64,000 bases of DNA. It comes from Sphingobium sp. AP49 (GTDB lineage: Bacteria; Pseudomonadota; Alphaproteobacteria; Sphingomonadales; Sphingomonadaceae). The DNA lies in assembly GCF_000281715.2 (NCBI RefSeq), contig NZ_CP124576.1, positions 7,501 through 71,500 of the forward strand. The letters run 5' to 3'. The notes under the pieces are model-generated. The model was not told the DNA's origin. It worked only from the letters and a program-made list of their open reading frames with translations, and made no database searches. This document shows positions 1 to 10,565 of the stretch, in pieces (position 1 is the first letter of the stretch; each line of letters begins with the position of its first letter). Made by a program: the position numbers and the translations under genes.

Positions 1-360
1 CAGATCGCCGATCGAGACGAGGCCGATCAACGCACCATCCGCCACCACAGGTAGATGACGGATGCGCCGCTTGGTCATCAACGACAGGGCATGAATCACC
101 GGCATTTGGTCGTCGATGGTGATCGCCGGCTGGGTCATCACATCGGCGACCGTGTGGTTCAAGGCCTCCGCCCCTTGCTGGGCCAGACGATAGACGACAT
201 CGCGTTCGGAGAAGATGCCGACCACCCGGCCGCCATCGACCACCGGCACACAACCGATTCGCCGATCCGCCAGCAGGGTCACCACCGACAACACGCTGTC
301 GGTCGACTGCACCTGGACGACGTCGCGCCCCTTGCCCTGCAAGATTGCCGCGATGGTCAT
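1..360 (-). CDS. CBS-domain protein (3' end cut by the window)
   Basis: The 120 codons present encode a soluble protein with two CBS (Bateman) repeats. The first, about residues 8-60, contains GRVVGIFSERDVVYRLA. The second, from about residue 73, contains VMTQPAITIDD and RIRHLPVVADG and is still open at the window edge. Paired CBS domains usually bind adenine nucleotides and act as energy or ligand sensors. The family of roughly 140-residue stand-alone CBS proteins fits, so only a short tail should be missing. The ATG at 360 has a GGAGA ribosome site seven bases upstream. It is transcribed away from the gene at 446. The specific ligand and partner cannot be read from the sequence. Confidence 0.85.
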   Translation of the reverse strand, partial: MTIAAILQGKGRDVVQVQSTDSVLSVVTLLADRRIGCVPVVDGGRVVGIFSERDVVYRLAQQGAEALNHTVADVMTQPAITIDDQMPVIHALSLMTKRRIRHLPVVADGALIGLVSIGDL

Positions 361-445
361 GGCCGCTCTCCTTTTATGGACTTACTGTCTCTGCCCTTGA
401 TGATCCCACTTTCGCGGCGCAAAGAAAAGGGCGGAGAGCATGAGA

Positions 446-745
446 ATGACAGAGAAAAAGGGCCTGGACGATCCCCGGATCGCGGCTATCGCCTGGTCGC
501 GATTCCGCCGGATCATGCTCTGGATGGCCCTGGTCGGTGCGCTATGCGTCGGCGCGGCCTTGCTGTTCTTGCGGCTATGGACCGGGCCGATGCCGATCCA
601 CATGATCATCGCCACCATATTGGGGGTCTGGTTGACCTTCATGCTGGGAACGGGCTTGATGGCGCTCGTCTTCCTCTCCGCCGGAACGGGGCATGACGAC
701 CAGGTGATGGACCGGCTGAAGGACGAGGTGCCGCTTGACGACTGA
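446..745 (+). CDS. Small two-helix inner-membrane protein, function unknown
   Basis: A protein of 99 residues with a charged N-terminus and two hydrophobic stretches (about residues 24-44 and 52-76), ending in an acidic tail (MDRLKDEVPLDD). I do not recognise a named family. An ATG at 440 is also in frame, but the GGAG at 433-436 is only 3 bases from it and 9 from the ATG at 446, so 446 is preferred. The stop codon overlaps the TTG start of the thioesterase gene by several bases, which suggests translational coupling in a two-gene operon. Confidence 0.6.
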   Translation: MTEKKGLDDPRIAAIAWSRFRRIMLWMALVGALCVGAALLFLRLWTGPMPIHMIIATILGVWLTFMLGTGLMALVFLSAGTGHDDQVMDRLKDEVPLDD

Positions 746-1115
746 TTCCCATCGCGAAGTGATATTGCGGGTTGTGCCGCGCCCGGCCGACATCAACAGC
801 AACGGCCATATCTTCGGTGGCTGGGTGCTGAGCCAGATGGACATTGCCGGCGGCATCGTGGCCGGACGAATCGCCCAGGGTGCGGTCGCGACGGTAGCGA
901 TCGAAAGCATGAAGTTCATCTCGCCGATCCTGATGGGCGATCTGGTATCGGTCTATGCGCAGGAGGAAAAGCGCGGCCGCACATCGGTCGCGATCCGCAT
1001 AGACGTGGTCGCGACTCGCGGCGGCGGCGCGGAAACGGTCGCGCTGACCAGCGGCGTCTTCACCTTCGTCGCGCTGGACGAGACCCACCGGCCACGGCCC
1101 ATTCCCGCCAACTGA
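735..1115 (+). CDS. yciA: Acyl-CoA thioesterase, hotdog fold (YciA-like)
   Basis: The 126-residue length and the segment ADINSNGHIFGGWVLSQMD are typical of single-domain hotdog thioesterases of the YciA/acyl-CoA hydrolase group, which hydrolyse acyl-CoA in the cytoplasm. The conserved N-x-x-G-x-x-F-G-G-x-x-L-x-x-x-D pattern carries the catalytic Asp. The only start that keeps the full fold is TTG at 735, inside the end of the upstream membrane-protein gene; the first in-frame ATG (838) would remove the active-site strand. The gene ends five bases before the stop of the convergent DUF4139 gene. The family is well supported; the chain-length preference is unknown. Confidence 0.85.
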   Translation: MTTDSHREVILRVVPRPADINSNGHIFGGWVLSQMDIAGGIVAGRIAQGAVATVAIESMKFISPILMGDLVSVYAQEEKRGRTSVAIRIDVVATRGGGAETVALTSGVFTFVALDETHRPRPIPAN

Positions 1116-1120
1116 GAAAT

Positions 1121-2662
1121 TCAGCGCAGCTTCTGGTCATAGCTATAGCTGATCTCGCCATTGGCGGGGATGATGGCCCGCCAGACCCAGCTATTGCCGC
1201 GGCGTTCCATGTCGGTCGGGCGCGGCATGATGTCATGAGGAATCAGGATTTCCGCCGTCGCGTCGAACGGGCGCGCATTGGACAAAGTCAGCGTCCAGCG
1301 CCGGGCCTTTTGCGACTCGCCGCTACGGATCGCCATGATGCGGACATCGGCGCTCTGGGCGATGTCATAATCGACCCGCTCCCCTTCGGTCTTGTCCCCG
1401 ATATCGGCTTCACCCGCGAGCAGGCGCTGGCCATGAAACTCCTCGAACAGGGCGACCCGGCCAGAGGGCATGGCGAGGCCAAGCCCGTCCGCCTTGCGAT
1501 TCTGCAAGCGCAGGCGCAGCGTCATCGGCCGCGACCGGCTATTGCCGTCGCGATAATCGACCGTCGCGGCATAGAGGCGTTCGACCAGCACATCCGGCTG
1601 GCGCAGCAGGGCGATCTGCTTCTGCCCCTTGGCCGCGACGTCCACCAGAACCGGCACGCGATAAAGTTTGAGGTCACCGACATCCTCTGGCGGCGGGGGA
1701 GGCGGCGGTGGGGGCGGGGCGGCCACCATCGGCGCAGGGACGCGGCGTGCGGTCAGTATGATTTCCTGGGCAGAATCCATCATCGCCTCGGCCTGCGGCA
1801 TTTCCACCGGGAACAGTTCCCACTGCGGATGCGTGCTGGTGATGTCCATCGGCCAGCAGCGCAGCGAAAGCGGACCGCCGGTCGGGCGGGGTTGCGTCTT
1901 ACGCCCCTGCTTGTTGGGCTGGCCGGCGATGACGCTAAGCCGAGCATCGGCAAAGCCGGTGACGCCGCCATTGGCCACGGTCAGCCAGGCCATGAGGTCG
2001 AGATGGCGACCATCCCCCTGCATGTCGGCGACATAATTGGCGGCCCAGTCGAATCCCTCGGCGAGATAGATGAGTTGCAGCGTGATGCGGGTCGGCCGGG
2101 CGCTGGTGGCGATAACCGACAGGGTCGGACGCGGCGACAGGTCGGTCGGCACGCGCGGATAGAGCATGCGTTCGGGCAAGCCACTGCACCCCAGCGCCTC
2201 ATAGCCTTGCGCCGTCTGGACGATGACGCCGCCCATCGGCCCGGCGCTGATGATCGCATCCTGCTGGCTGACCTTGCCGGTCTTGCGGTCGGTACGGCGC
2301 AAGGTGACGCTGCGCTTGAGATAGGCGTCGACCAGGCCAGCGGGCGAGAGCAGCCGGGCATCGCGATTCTTCTCGCGCACGCCCTGCGGCATGCCCGAGA
2401 GGACGGCTGTTTCGGGCATCAGCCCTTCGGCGACCCCTTCGAACCGGACAACCGATTCGCCTTGTGGCAGATTTATGGTGCGGGTTTCATTGATCAGCGC
2501 ATAGCCGCCGGGCCATCGGGGATCGATCGCCCCCTTGGCGCGACCGGGCTGGCGATAGACGGTGACCGAAACCGAATCGGCCTTGGCCGACACGATCGTC
2601 CCGGCCCAAGCCGGCGCGATGCCGTGGCACATCAGAAGGAAGACAAGGACGCGCAGCAGCAC
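1121..2662 (-). CDS. DUF4139-domain secreted protein (second of a pair)
   Basis: A protein of 513 residues with a signal peptide (LLRVLVFLLMCHGIAPAWAG) and a DUF4139-type body related to the product of the gene directly upstream (2676-4079). Shared landmarks are a VTVYR/VTIYN opening, an SPRPTLSVIAT-like segment and an FDWAANYVADM segment matching LGWTADYVALF in the partner. It differs by a ten-proline run at about residue 320, which shows on the plus strand as a G-rich tract near 1690-1720. I place the start at GTG 2662, 13 bases after the upstream stop, because this retains the signal peptide. The open frame runs further upstream into the neighbour, but that overlap is not needed. Envelope location is likely; biochemical role unknown. 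Confidence 0.75.
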   Translation of the reverse strand: MLLRVLVFLLMCHGIAPAWAGTIVSAKADSVSVTVYRQPGRAKGAIDPRWPGGYALINETRTINLPQGESVVRFEGVAEGLMPETAVLSGMPQGVREKNRDARLLSPAGLVDAYLKRSVTLRRTDRKTGKVSQQDAIISAGPMGGVIVQTAQGYEALGCSGLPERMLYPRVPTDLSPRPTLSVIATSARPTRITLQLIYLAEGFDWAANYVADMQGDGRHLDLMAWLTVANGGVTGFADARLSVIAGQPNKQGRKTQPRPTGGPLSLRCWPMDITSTHPQWELFPVEMPQAEAMMDSAQEIILTARRVPAPMVAAPPPPPPPPPPEDVGDLKLYRVPVLVDVAAKGQKQIALLRQPDVLVERLYAATVDYRDGNSRSRPMTLRLRLQNRKADGLGLAMPSGRVALFEEFHGQRLLAGEADIGDKTEGERVDYDIAQSADVRIMAIRSGESQKARRWTLTLSNARPFDATAEILIPHDIMPRPTDMERRGNSWVWRAIIPANGEISYSYDQKLR

Positions 2663-2675
2663 GGAGCCCGCCCGG

Positions 2676-4079
2676 TCAGTAGCGCGAATCGAAGGTGACG
2701 CTGAGATCGACCGAGCCATTGGCCGGCACCGGCACGCTCCATTCCATCCGGTCGGCGGAGACGCGCTTGCCTTCCAGGCTTTGCGCAGTGACGCGGGTGT
2801 CGCCCCACAGCCCCTGCTGGGCAAGGTCAATCGTCACCGCTTCGGGGCGGGCATTGGTCAGCGTGTAGCGCATCCGTGTTTCCCAACGCTGCCCCCCCTT
2901 CTTCGTGCGTTGCTCGACGGTCGGGCGCACCTTGACGTCGAACGCCTCTCCGGTGCGTAGTGCCATGGAGGAGCCCATCGGCGTATGGTCTATGCTGTTC
3001 TCGCCGATGAACTGCGGATCGCCGCGCGCGTCGCGCATATAGACGCGAATCGTGCCGGCAGGCAGTTGGTCGCCCAGGCCGCCCTGCTTCGACGTCGAGA
3101 ATTTGAGTACGCTCGACGCGCTCATCGGCTCGGGGGAACTGCCCATCCAGGGATTGAGATATTCGTAGGTGGCACGCGCCGGCGCGCCTTTCACGTCGAG
3201 GAAGCTGACCTGCTTCTGCTGGGCATTGGCGATCGTCGTGCGATCGGCCAGCGGATAGAGATAATAGTCGCCCAGTCGCTCGCGCGGGCCGCTTTCGGTG
3301 CCGGCCTGGTCGATCGCACCACTTGACGATTGCCACCAGTTACGCCGTCCGCCGCCATTGGCCGGATTGCCGGCAACCAGGATCGTCTTCGCATTGGTGA
3401 AGGTCGTACCGGTGTTGTTGGTGAGCGTGACCCAGCCCTGCATGTCCATCGCCCCCTTGGCGGCGTCGAACAGCGCGACATAGTCGGCGGTCCAGCCGAG
3501 ATTGGGCGTCAGATAGGACAGTCGGGCCGGCACCGTGCCGCCACGCGCCGCCTCGATCGTCACCGACAGGGTAGGCCGCGCGCGCAGATTGGGGGGTACC
3601 TGGTCGAAGATCACCCGTACCGGCAGGCCATCGTCGCGTAGCACCTCGATCCGCGCGCCGATCTGCATGACGATGCCGCCATTGGCCGCGAGGATCTTCG
3701 CACGTTCGCGGGTCTCGGCACCGGTCGCGGGGTTGGTGCGCACCAGCGTCACCTCCTGCCCCACCGCCTTGTCCATCAGCTTGTCGGGCGACAGCAGGTC
3801 ATAATCGAAATTCTGCTCGACGATCGAGAAGCCGGGACCGGAAAGATTGACCGTTTCGGGCCGGATGCGAGCGGACACATCGGGAAATTCGATGCGGTTG
3901 CGGCCGGTATTGACGCTCAATTGCCGGTCATCCTGCACCAGCGACTGGCCACCATTATAGATGGTGACGGCAACATCGCCCTGGGCGGTGGCACCGGTGG
4001 GATCGATGGCGTTGCTCTGGGAAAAGGCGACGGCCGGCATCAGCAGGGCCAGGCCGGACAACAGGCGGACAGTCTTCAT
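2676..4079 (-). CDS. DUF4139-domain secreted protein (first of a pair)
   Basis: This 467-residue protein begins with a clear signal peptide (MKTVRLLSGLALLMPAVAFS) and continues as a beta-rich DUF4139 protein of unknown function. An AAGGGGAG element lies upstream of the ATG at 4079. It shares several segments with the next gene, so the two probably arose by duplication and diverged. Conserved pieces include LGWTADYVALFDA and a C-terminal WSVPVPANGSVDLSVTF that parallels WRAIIPANGEISYSYD in the partner. A terminator for the upstream DUF4167 gene separates it from 4194. The exact role is not known; export to the periplasm or outer surface is inferred from the signal. Confidence 0.8.
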   Translation of the reverse strand: MKTVRLLSGLALLMPAVAFSQSNAIDPTGATAQGDVAVTIYNGGQSLVQDDRQLSVNTGRNRIEFPDVSARIRPETVNLSGPGFSIVEQNFDYDLLSPDKLMDKAVGQEVTLVRTNPATGAETRERAKILAANGGIVMQIGARIEVLRDDGLPVRVIFDQVPPNLRARPTLSVTIEAARGGTVPARLSYLTPNLGWTADYVALFDAAKGAMDMQGWVTLTNNTGTTFTNAKTILVAGNPANGGGRRNWWQSSSGAIDQAGTESGPRERLGDYYLYPLADRTTIANAQQKQVSFLDVKGAPARATYEYLNPWMGSSPEPMSASSVLKFSTSKQGGLGDQLPAGTIRVYMRDARGDPQFIGENSIDHTPMGSSMALRTGEAFDVKVRPTVEQRTKKGGQRWETRMRYTLTNARPEAVTIDLAQQGLWGDTRVTAQSLEGKRVSADRMEWSVPVPANGSVDLSVTFDSRY

Positions 4080-4136
4080 CAGGTCTGCACTCCCCTTATG
4101 GTGAGACCTTCTGCCCCAAGCGGCTATATTTGCAAA

Positions 4137-4174
4137 TAAAAAGGGCGGCACCCACGGCGCCGCCCTTTTCATTT
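4137..4174 (-). terminator. Rho-independent terminator after the DUF4167 gene
   Basis: A perfect GGGCGGC/GCCGCCC-type stem is flanked by A and T runs on both sides, so read on the minus strand it ends in a run of T. It lies between the stop of the DUF4167 gene (4194) and the start of the first DUF4139 gene (4079). It could also work on plus-strand transcripts. Confidence 0.75.
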
Positions 4175-4193
4175 GGTTGATGCGAAACCGCGC

Positions 4194-4973
4194 TTATTCG
4201 GCGGCTTCGGTCGCCGGACGGGCACGGCGGGTGCGCTTGCGGGGCGCTTCCTCGGCCGCTTCGGCTTCGCTGTCATTGTCGGCCCGGGCGATCGAGGGGG
4301 GCAGGATGCTGACATCCAGTCCTTCGTTCGCATCGGCGACGGCATCAGCCTTGCGCGGGCGGCCACGGCGCGGCTTGGGCGCTTCGGCGGCAGCCTCAGC
4401 TACCGCTTCGACCGGCTGGGCCGGCTCGGCAGCGACGGGCTGCTGCTCGGCGACTTCCTCGGCAGCCGGGCGATCACGGCGGTTACGGTCGCGACGATTG
4501 CGGTCGCCCCGATCATTACGATCCCCGCGATCCTGACGCTCACCACGGTCCTGACGCTCGCCGCGCGGTTCGCGACGGTCATAATCGCGCTCGGCCCGTT
4601 CTGGCTGCTCGGTACGGCCCTCTTCAGCGCCATCATCATGGCCCTCGAAGTCCTCGCCCTCGTCGTCGAAATTCTCATCATTCCGGCGGAAGCGCTGCTG
4701 CTGCTCTTCCTGGCGCGAACGATTGTCGGCCAGTACGCGGAAATAATGATCGGCGAACTGCAGATAATATTCAGCGTTCACACGGTCGCCGGCCATCTGG
4801 GCATCGCGCGCCATATTCTTGTATTTCTCAAGAAGCTGGGCTGCATTGCCGCGGGCGCGGTTGTCGATACGGTTGCCATTATCGCCGCCGCCGCGATTAC
4901 CACCATTGGGACGTCCGTTGTTGTTATTGTTCCGGCCGCGATTGCGGCGACCGGCCTGCCGGTTGTTGATCAA
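4194..4973 (-). CDS. DUF4167 protein with basic N-terminus, RG/DR repeats and an AT-hook-like motif
   Basis: 259 residues. The N-terminus is rich in Arg, Gly and Asn (INNRQAGRRNRGRNNNNNG). A helical DUF4167 core occupies about residues 42-82 (NAAQLLEKYKNMARDAQMAG). After that comes an acidic stretch, a run of RGER/QDRG/DRNR repeats (about 130-168) and an Ala/Glu-rich tail with KPRRGRPRK at about 200-208, which matches the AT-hook core RGRP. The composition suggests nucleic-acid binding, but no function is established for the family. The start is TTG at 4973; the ATG five bases upstream is in another frame and stops after two codons. Confidence 0.8.
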   Translation of the reverse strand: MINNRQAGRRNRGRNNNNNGRPNGGNRGGGDNGNRIDNRARGNAAQLLEKYKNMARDAQMAGDRVNAEYYLQFADHYFRVLADNRSRQEEQQQRFRRNDENFDDEGEDFEGHDDGAEEGRTEQPERAERDYDRREPRGERQDRGERQDRGDRNDRGDRNRRDRNRRDRPAAEEVAEQQPVAAEPAQPVEAVAEAAAEAPKPRRGRPRKADAVADANEGLDVSILPPSIARADNDSEAEAAEEAPRKRTRRARPATEAAE

Positions 4974-5287
4974 GACATGATCCTTGCGTTCGCTGTGACT
5001 CTATCCACTGAAAACACTGTTCAGTTGCCATCCCCAAGCACGGCCCGCTCATCAGGCCGGATACGGCTCCGCAGGACATGGGCCATTTCAGACTCATGCC
5101 ATCAGCTGCCAGAGGCGCTTGCGCAGCAGCGCCGTCTTGACTTTCAGGAGCAGGAAAACGCCTTATCTATCAACAGCCTGTCATAGCCGTGACACAAGAA
5201 TGGCGCCATTCCTGCTGATGATGTAGTGGCTTTCACGCCATAAACCAAGCAATTTTCGCTGTGACCGCACGAAATCCAGCTTTGTTT
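4974..5287. other. Intergenic region upstream of the DUF4167 gene
   Basis: About 310 bases with no supportable gene between prmC and the DUF4167 gene. It should hold the DUF4167 promoter. The only structure I see is a short inverted repeat, ACTGAA/TTCAGT, at 5007-5025 with a seven-base spacer, close to the start codon. No terminator is evident downstream of prmC. Confidence 0.4.
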
Positions 5288-6102
5288 TCAACCCGGCGTC
5301 GCGACGAGACAGCGATCATGGCCGGCAAGGTCGCGACGCAGCGATACGCGGAGTCCCTGCGCGCGCAGCAGTGCGGACACGCTTTTCCCCTGATCATAGC
5401 CGATCTCGATCGCGGCCATGCCGCCTGGTCCGATCAGCGCGGGCAGTTGCGGCGCGATACGACGATAATCGTCCAGTCCTTCGGCCCCGGCGAACAGCGC
5501 ACTGGCGGGATCATGCAGCACGTCGCCGGCCAGCGGCGCATCGATCGCAATATAGGGCGGGTTGATCAGCAGCAGGTCGAATGGCCCGGTCACGCCTGCG
5601 GCCCAATCACCCAGCTGGAAATGCACACGATCCTGCATACCCAGCCGTTCGGCATTGCCCTGCGCCACCGCGAGCGCGGCGGCCGACGCATCGATACCCA
5701 GCCCGCGCGCATCGGGCCATTGGTCGAGCGCGGCGAGCAGCAGCGCGCCCGATCCGGTGCCAAGGTCCAGCATGGTCGCTGGCGCGCGATCGCGGAAATG
5801 ATCGACCGCCGCCTCGATCAGCGTCTCGCTGTCCGGGCGCGGGATCAGCACGTCGGGGGTGACGGCCAGGCTGATCGTCCAGAAATCGCGGCTGCCCAGG
5901 ATATGGGCGATCGGCGCGCCGGCCAGCCGCCGCTGCACATGGACAGCGAAAGTGACAGGTACAGACAGATCGCACTGGCGCAGCAACAGGTCGTTGCGGC
6001 CGATGCCCAGCGCATGGGCCATCAGCAATTCTGCGTCGAGCCGGGGGGTGTCGCTGATCGCGGCTAAGCTGACAGTGGCGTCGCGCAGCGCATCGGCGAC
6101 GC

Positions 6103-6106
<4 letters not shown>
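5288..6106 (-). CDS. prmC: Peptide chain release factor N5-glutamine methyltransferase
   Basis: PrmC (HemK) methylates the glutamine of the GGQ motif in release factors 1 and 2, raising termination efficiency. The 272-residue protein has an N-terminal helical domain, a SAM-binding loop [13 protein letters not shown] (about 113-125) and the substrate-glutamine motif NPPY (182-185) in [11 protein letters not shown]. The start overlaps the stop of prfA by four bases, so the enzyme and one of its substrates are translated from the same message. This prfA-prmC order is common in bacteria. Confidence 0.97.
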
Positions 6107-7193
<1,087 letters not shown>

Positions 7194-7194
<1 letters not shown>

Positions 7195-8456
7195 CAGAGC
7201 GCCGTCACCGTGCCAATCAGAGCGTCGAGCGCGACCGCCTGTTGCTCGCCGGTGCCAAGATTACGGACCGCCGCTTCACCGCGTGTCAATTCGTCATCGC
7301 CCAGGATGATCGCCCAGGCGGCCCCCGACGCGTTGGCGCGCTGCATCCGCTTCTTCATGTTGCCGCGATAGCCCATGTCGCAGGCAATGCCGGCGCGGCG
7401 CAGATCGGCGATGATGCCGGTCGCCTTCGCCTCGGCCGCCTCGCCCATCGGAATCAGCACGATCTGCGGCTTGTCGATCGCCGGCTGGTCGATCAGCATC
7501 GCCAGCCGCTCGATCCCCGCCGCCCAGCCGACCGCCGGGGTGGACGGACCGCCGAGATTTTCAATGAGCCCGTCATAACGGCCGCCGCCCAGCACCGTGC
7601 CCTGCGCGCCCAGCCGGTCGGTGATGAACTCGAACGCGGTGTGGCGATAATAATCGAGCCCGCGCACCAGCCGCGAATTACGCTCCCAGGCGACACCGGC
7701 AGCGTCGAGCCCGCTGGTCACCTTGTCGAAGAAGCTGCGCGCCTCATCGGTCAGATAGGCGTCGATGTCCGGCGCGCTATCAGCGATCGGGCGGTCGCGC
7801 GGATCCTTGCTGTCGAGGATGCGCAGTGGGTTCTTCGCCAGCCGGTCGATGCTTTCTTCCGACAGCTCGCCACGATGCGCCTCGAAATGGGCGATCAGCG
7901 CGGCGCGCCAGGCTTCGCGGCTTTCCGCGTCGCCCAGCGTGTTGAGGTTGAGGGTCACGCCTTCCGACACGCCCAATTCGCGCAGCAGCTGGTCGGCCAG
8001 CACCAGCAGTTCGACGTCGGCCGCCGGCTCACCCGCGCCCAGGATTTCGGCGTCAAGCTGGTGGAACTGGCGGAACCGGCCCTTTTGCGGGCGCTCATAG
8101 CGGAACAACGGACCATGGGTCGCGACCTTCAGCGGCGCATATTGCTGCCAACCCTCGGTAATATAGGCGCGCGAAATGCCGGCGGTGAATTCGGGGCGCA
8201 GGGTGATGCTGTCACCGCCGCGATCCTCGAACGTGTACATTTCCTTCGACACGACGTCGGTGCTTTCGCCCAGCGATCGGGCGAAAACGGCGGTCGATTC
8301 AAAGACGGGCACTTCCACCCGCTGGAAACCATAAAGTTTGCGCACCCGGTCAAAGGTGGCGACGACATGGGCGAAGCGTTCCTGAAACGCCTCCGCCGTG
8401 CCGCCCAACATGTCCTGTGTTCCGCGCACCGGGCGCGGCGTTTCGATCTTCGCCAT
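7194..8456 (-). CDS. hisS: Histidyl-tRNA synthetase
   Basis: Class II synthetase charging tRNA-His with histidine in the cytoplasm. The 420-residue protein has a motif 2 region [20 protein letters not shown] and a histidine-specific signature [12 protein letters not shown], followed by a C-terminal anticodon-binding domain ([13 protein letters not shown] onward). It is the first gene of the hisS-prfA-prmC group. It is divergent from the M61 peptidase gene, with about 140 bases between start codons. Confidence 0.98.
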
Positions 8457-8596
8457 GGGGCAGCGCCTTTAACGATAATCGCGGTCCAAGGAAACGCGCT
8501 TTTTATGGCGGCATAAGGGGTGGACGCGGGCGATTCGCCCCGCCATGCTTGGGACAGACGGGCCGTCCGGCCCCCGTTCCTTTTCTGGAGACCGTC

Positions 8597-10528
8597 ATGA
8601 TCCGCAGCCTTGCTGCCGCCCTTTGCCTTTCGACCGCGATCGCCAGCCCGTTGCTGGCGCAGGACGTCATTCGTTCCAAGCCGACCGCCCTGCCCGTCGA
8701 CAGCGCCAAGCCGATGCCCAAGGATGTCCCCTATCCGGGCGGCACGATCCGCCTTGACGTTGATGCCACCGACACCGTGCAGCGCATCTTCCGCGTGAAG
8801 GAAACCATTCCGGTCGCGTCGAGCGGCCCGATGACCCTGCTGATGCCCGAATGGCTGCCGGGCAACCACGCCGCGCGCGGCCCGATCGAGAAGCTGACCG
8901 GCCTCACCTTCACCGCCGACGGCAAGCCGATCAGTTGGAAGCGCAATCCGCTAAACGTCTATGCGTTCGAGATCGACGTGCCGGCCGGCACCAAGCAGGT
9001 GGTCGCATCCTTCCAGTTCCTATCGGCGACCGCGACCAACCAGGGCCGCGTCGTCGTGACGCCCAAGATGCAGAATATCCAGTGGGAAGATGTCTCGCTC
9101 TACCCGGCCGGCTATTATACCCGCCAGATCCCGGTGCAGGCCAATGTCACCTATCCCGCCGGCTGGCAGGCGGCGACCGCGCTGCGTGGCAAGCGTAGCG
9201 GCGACACCATCGCCTATGACGTGATCGACTATGAGGCGCTGCAGGATTCGCCGGTCTTTGCCGGCACCCATTTCAAGGCCGTCGATCTGGGCCACAACGT
9301 CACGCTGAACATCGTCGCCGACGATGCCGACGAACTGGTGTTCAACACCGACCAGATCGCCAGGCACAAGAAGCTGGTCGCCGAAGCGGGCGCCGCATTC
9401 GGCACCTATCATTTCGACCATTATGATTTCCTGCTGTCGATCACCGACGAAATGGGCGGCATTGGCCTCGAGCATCACCGCTCGTCCGAGAACCAGGTCG
9501 AGCCGGGCTATTTCAAGAAGTGGGATTCGGGCGAGGCGCTGCTCGACCGCAATCTGCTGCCGCATGAGTTCACCCATAGCTGGGACGGCAAGTTCCGCCG
9601 CCCCGACCTGCTGTGGACGCCCAATTTCGACGTGCCGATGCAGGATAATCTGCTGTGGGTCTATGAAGGCCAGACCCAGTTCTGGGGCTATGTGCTGGGC
9701 GCGCGGTCGGGCATGTTCACCAAGCAGGAGACGCTGGACGCCTATGCCCATATCGCGGGCAAGCTGGACACCACGCGCGGCCGCGAATGGCGCCCGATGG
9801 AAGACACCACCCACGACCCGATCATTTCGGCCCGCCGCCCCAAAGGCTGGGCCAATTGGCAGCGGTCGGAGGATTATTATAATGAAGGCCTGATGATCTG
9901 GCTGGAGGTCGACGGCATCCTGCGCCAGCAGACCAAGGGTGCCAAGGGCATCGACGATTTCGCCAAGGCCTTTTTCGGCATCAAGCCGGGCGACTGGGGT
10001 CAGGTCGTCTATAATCGTCAGGACGTTATCGATACGCTGAACGGCGTCGCCCCCTATGACTGGGCCAGCCTGTTCCAGAAATATGTCGACAGCCCCACCA
10101 AGGAAACGCCCAAGGGCGGCTTCACCCTGGGCGGTTACAAGCTGGTCTATACCGACACGCCGGGCGCCATCACCAAGGCGGCCGAGGGCGCCCAGAAGAT
10201 GGTCGACCAGAGTTTTGGCACGGGCCTGATCGTCAAGAATGACGGCGAGATTTCGGCCGTGATCTGGAACAGCGCAGCGTTCAAGGCCGGGCTTGCGGTA
10301 GGATCGAAGATTATTGCGGTGAACGGCAATGAATATTCGGGCGACGCATTCAAGACGGCGCTGACCGAGGCTAAGGACCCCAAGAAGCCGGTCCAGCTTA
10401 TCCTAAAGCAGGACAAATATTATCGCACTGTGACCCTCGCTTATTCGGATGGCCTGCGCTATCCGCACCTCGAAAAGACCGGTACCGGCGAAGGCAGCCT
10501 CGACAAGCTGCTCCAGCCGCGCACCTGA
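8597..10528 (+). CDS. Secreted M61-family metallopeptidase with C-terminal PDZ domain
   Basis: 643 residues starting with a signal peptide (MIRSLAAALCLSTAIASPLLAQ). The zinc site HEFTH lies in LLPHEFTHSWDGKFRR, the usual M61 (glycyl aminopeptidase-like) context. A PDZ domain near the C-terminus is marked by GTGLIVKNDGEISAVIW and AFKAGLAVGSKIIAVNG. Such enzymes are periplasmic or secreted exopeptidases. The frame is open further upstream, but GGAG precedes the ATG at 8597 and this start gives the signal sequence. The next gene begins 37 bases later and may be co-transcribed. Confidence 0.92.
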   Translation: MIRSLAAALCLSTAIASPLLAQDVIRSKPTALPVDSAKPMPKDVPYPGGTIRLDVDATDTVQRIFRVKETIPVASSGPMTLLMPEWLPGNHAARGPIEKLTGLTFTADGKPISWKRNPLNVYAFEIDVPAGTKQVVASFQFLSATATNQGRVVVTPKMQNIQWEDVSLYPAGYYTRQIPVQANVTYPAGWQAATALRGKRSGDTIAYDVIDYEALQDSPVFAGTHFKAVDLGHNVTLNIVADDADELVFNTDQIARHKKLVAEAGAAFGTYHFDHYDFLLSITDEMGGIGLEHHRSSENQVEPGYFKKWDSGEALLDRNLLPHEFTHSWDGKFRRPDLLWTPNFDVPMQDNLLWVYEGQTQFWGYVLGARSGMFTKQETLDAYAHIAGKLDTTRGREWRPMEDTTHDPIISARRPKGWANWQRSEDYYNEGLMIWLEVDGILRQQTKGAKGIDDFAKAFFGIKPGDWGQVVYNRQDVIDTLNGVAPYDWASLFQKYVDSPTKETPKGGFTLGGYKLVYTDTPGAITKAAEGAQKMVDQSFGTGLIVKNDGEISAVIWNSAAFKAGLAVGSKIIAVNGNEYSGDAFKTALTEAKDPKKPVQLILKQDKYYRTVTLAYSDGLRYPHLEKTGTGEGSLDKLLQPRT

Positions 10529-10565
10529 AGATTTCCAAGCAACCGCATGTAAAAGGCGAAGATGC

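Noticed and set aside
4480..4600. CRISPR-like short repeats
   Set aside because: The repeats are codon repeats for Arg/Asp/Gly runs in the DUF4167 gene; they are irregular and have no spacers.
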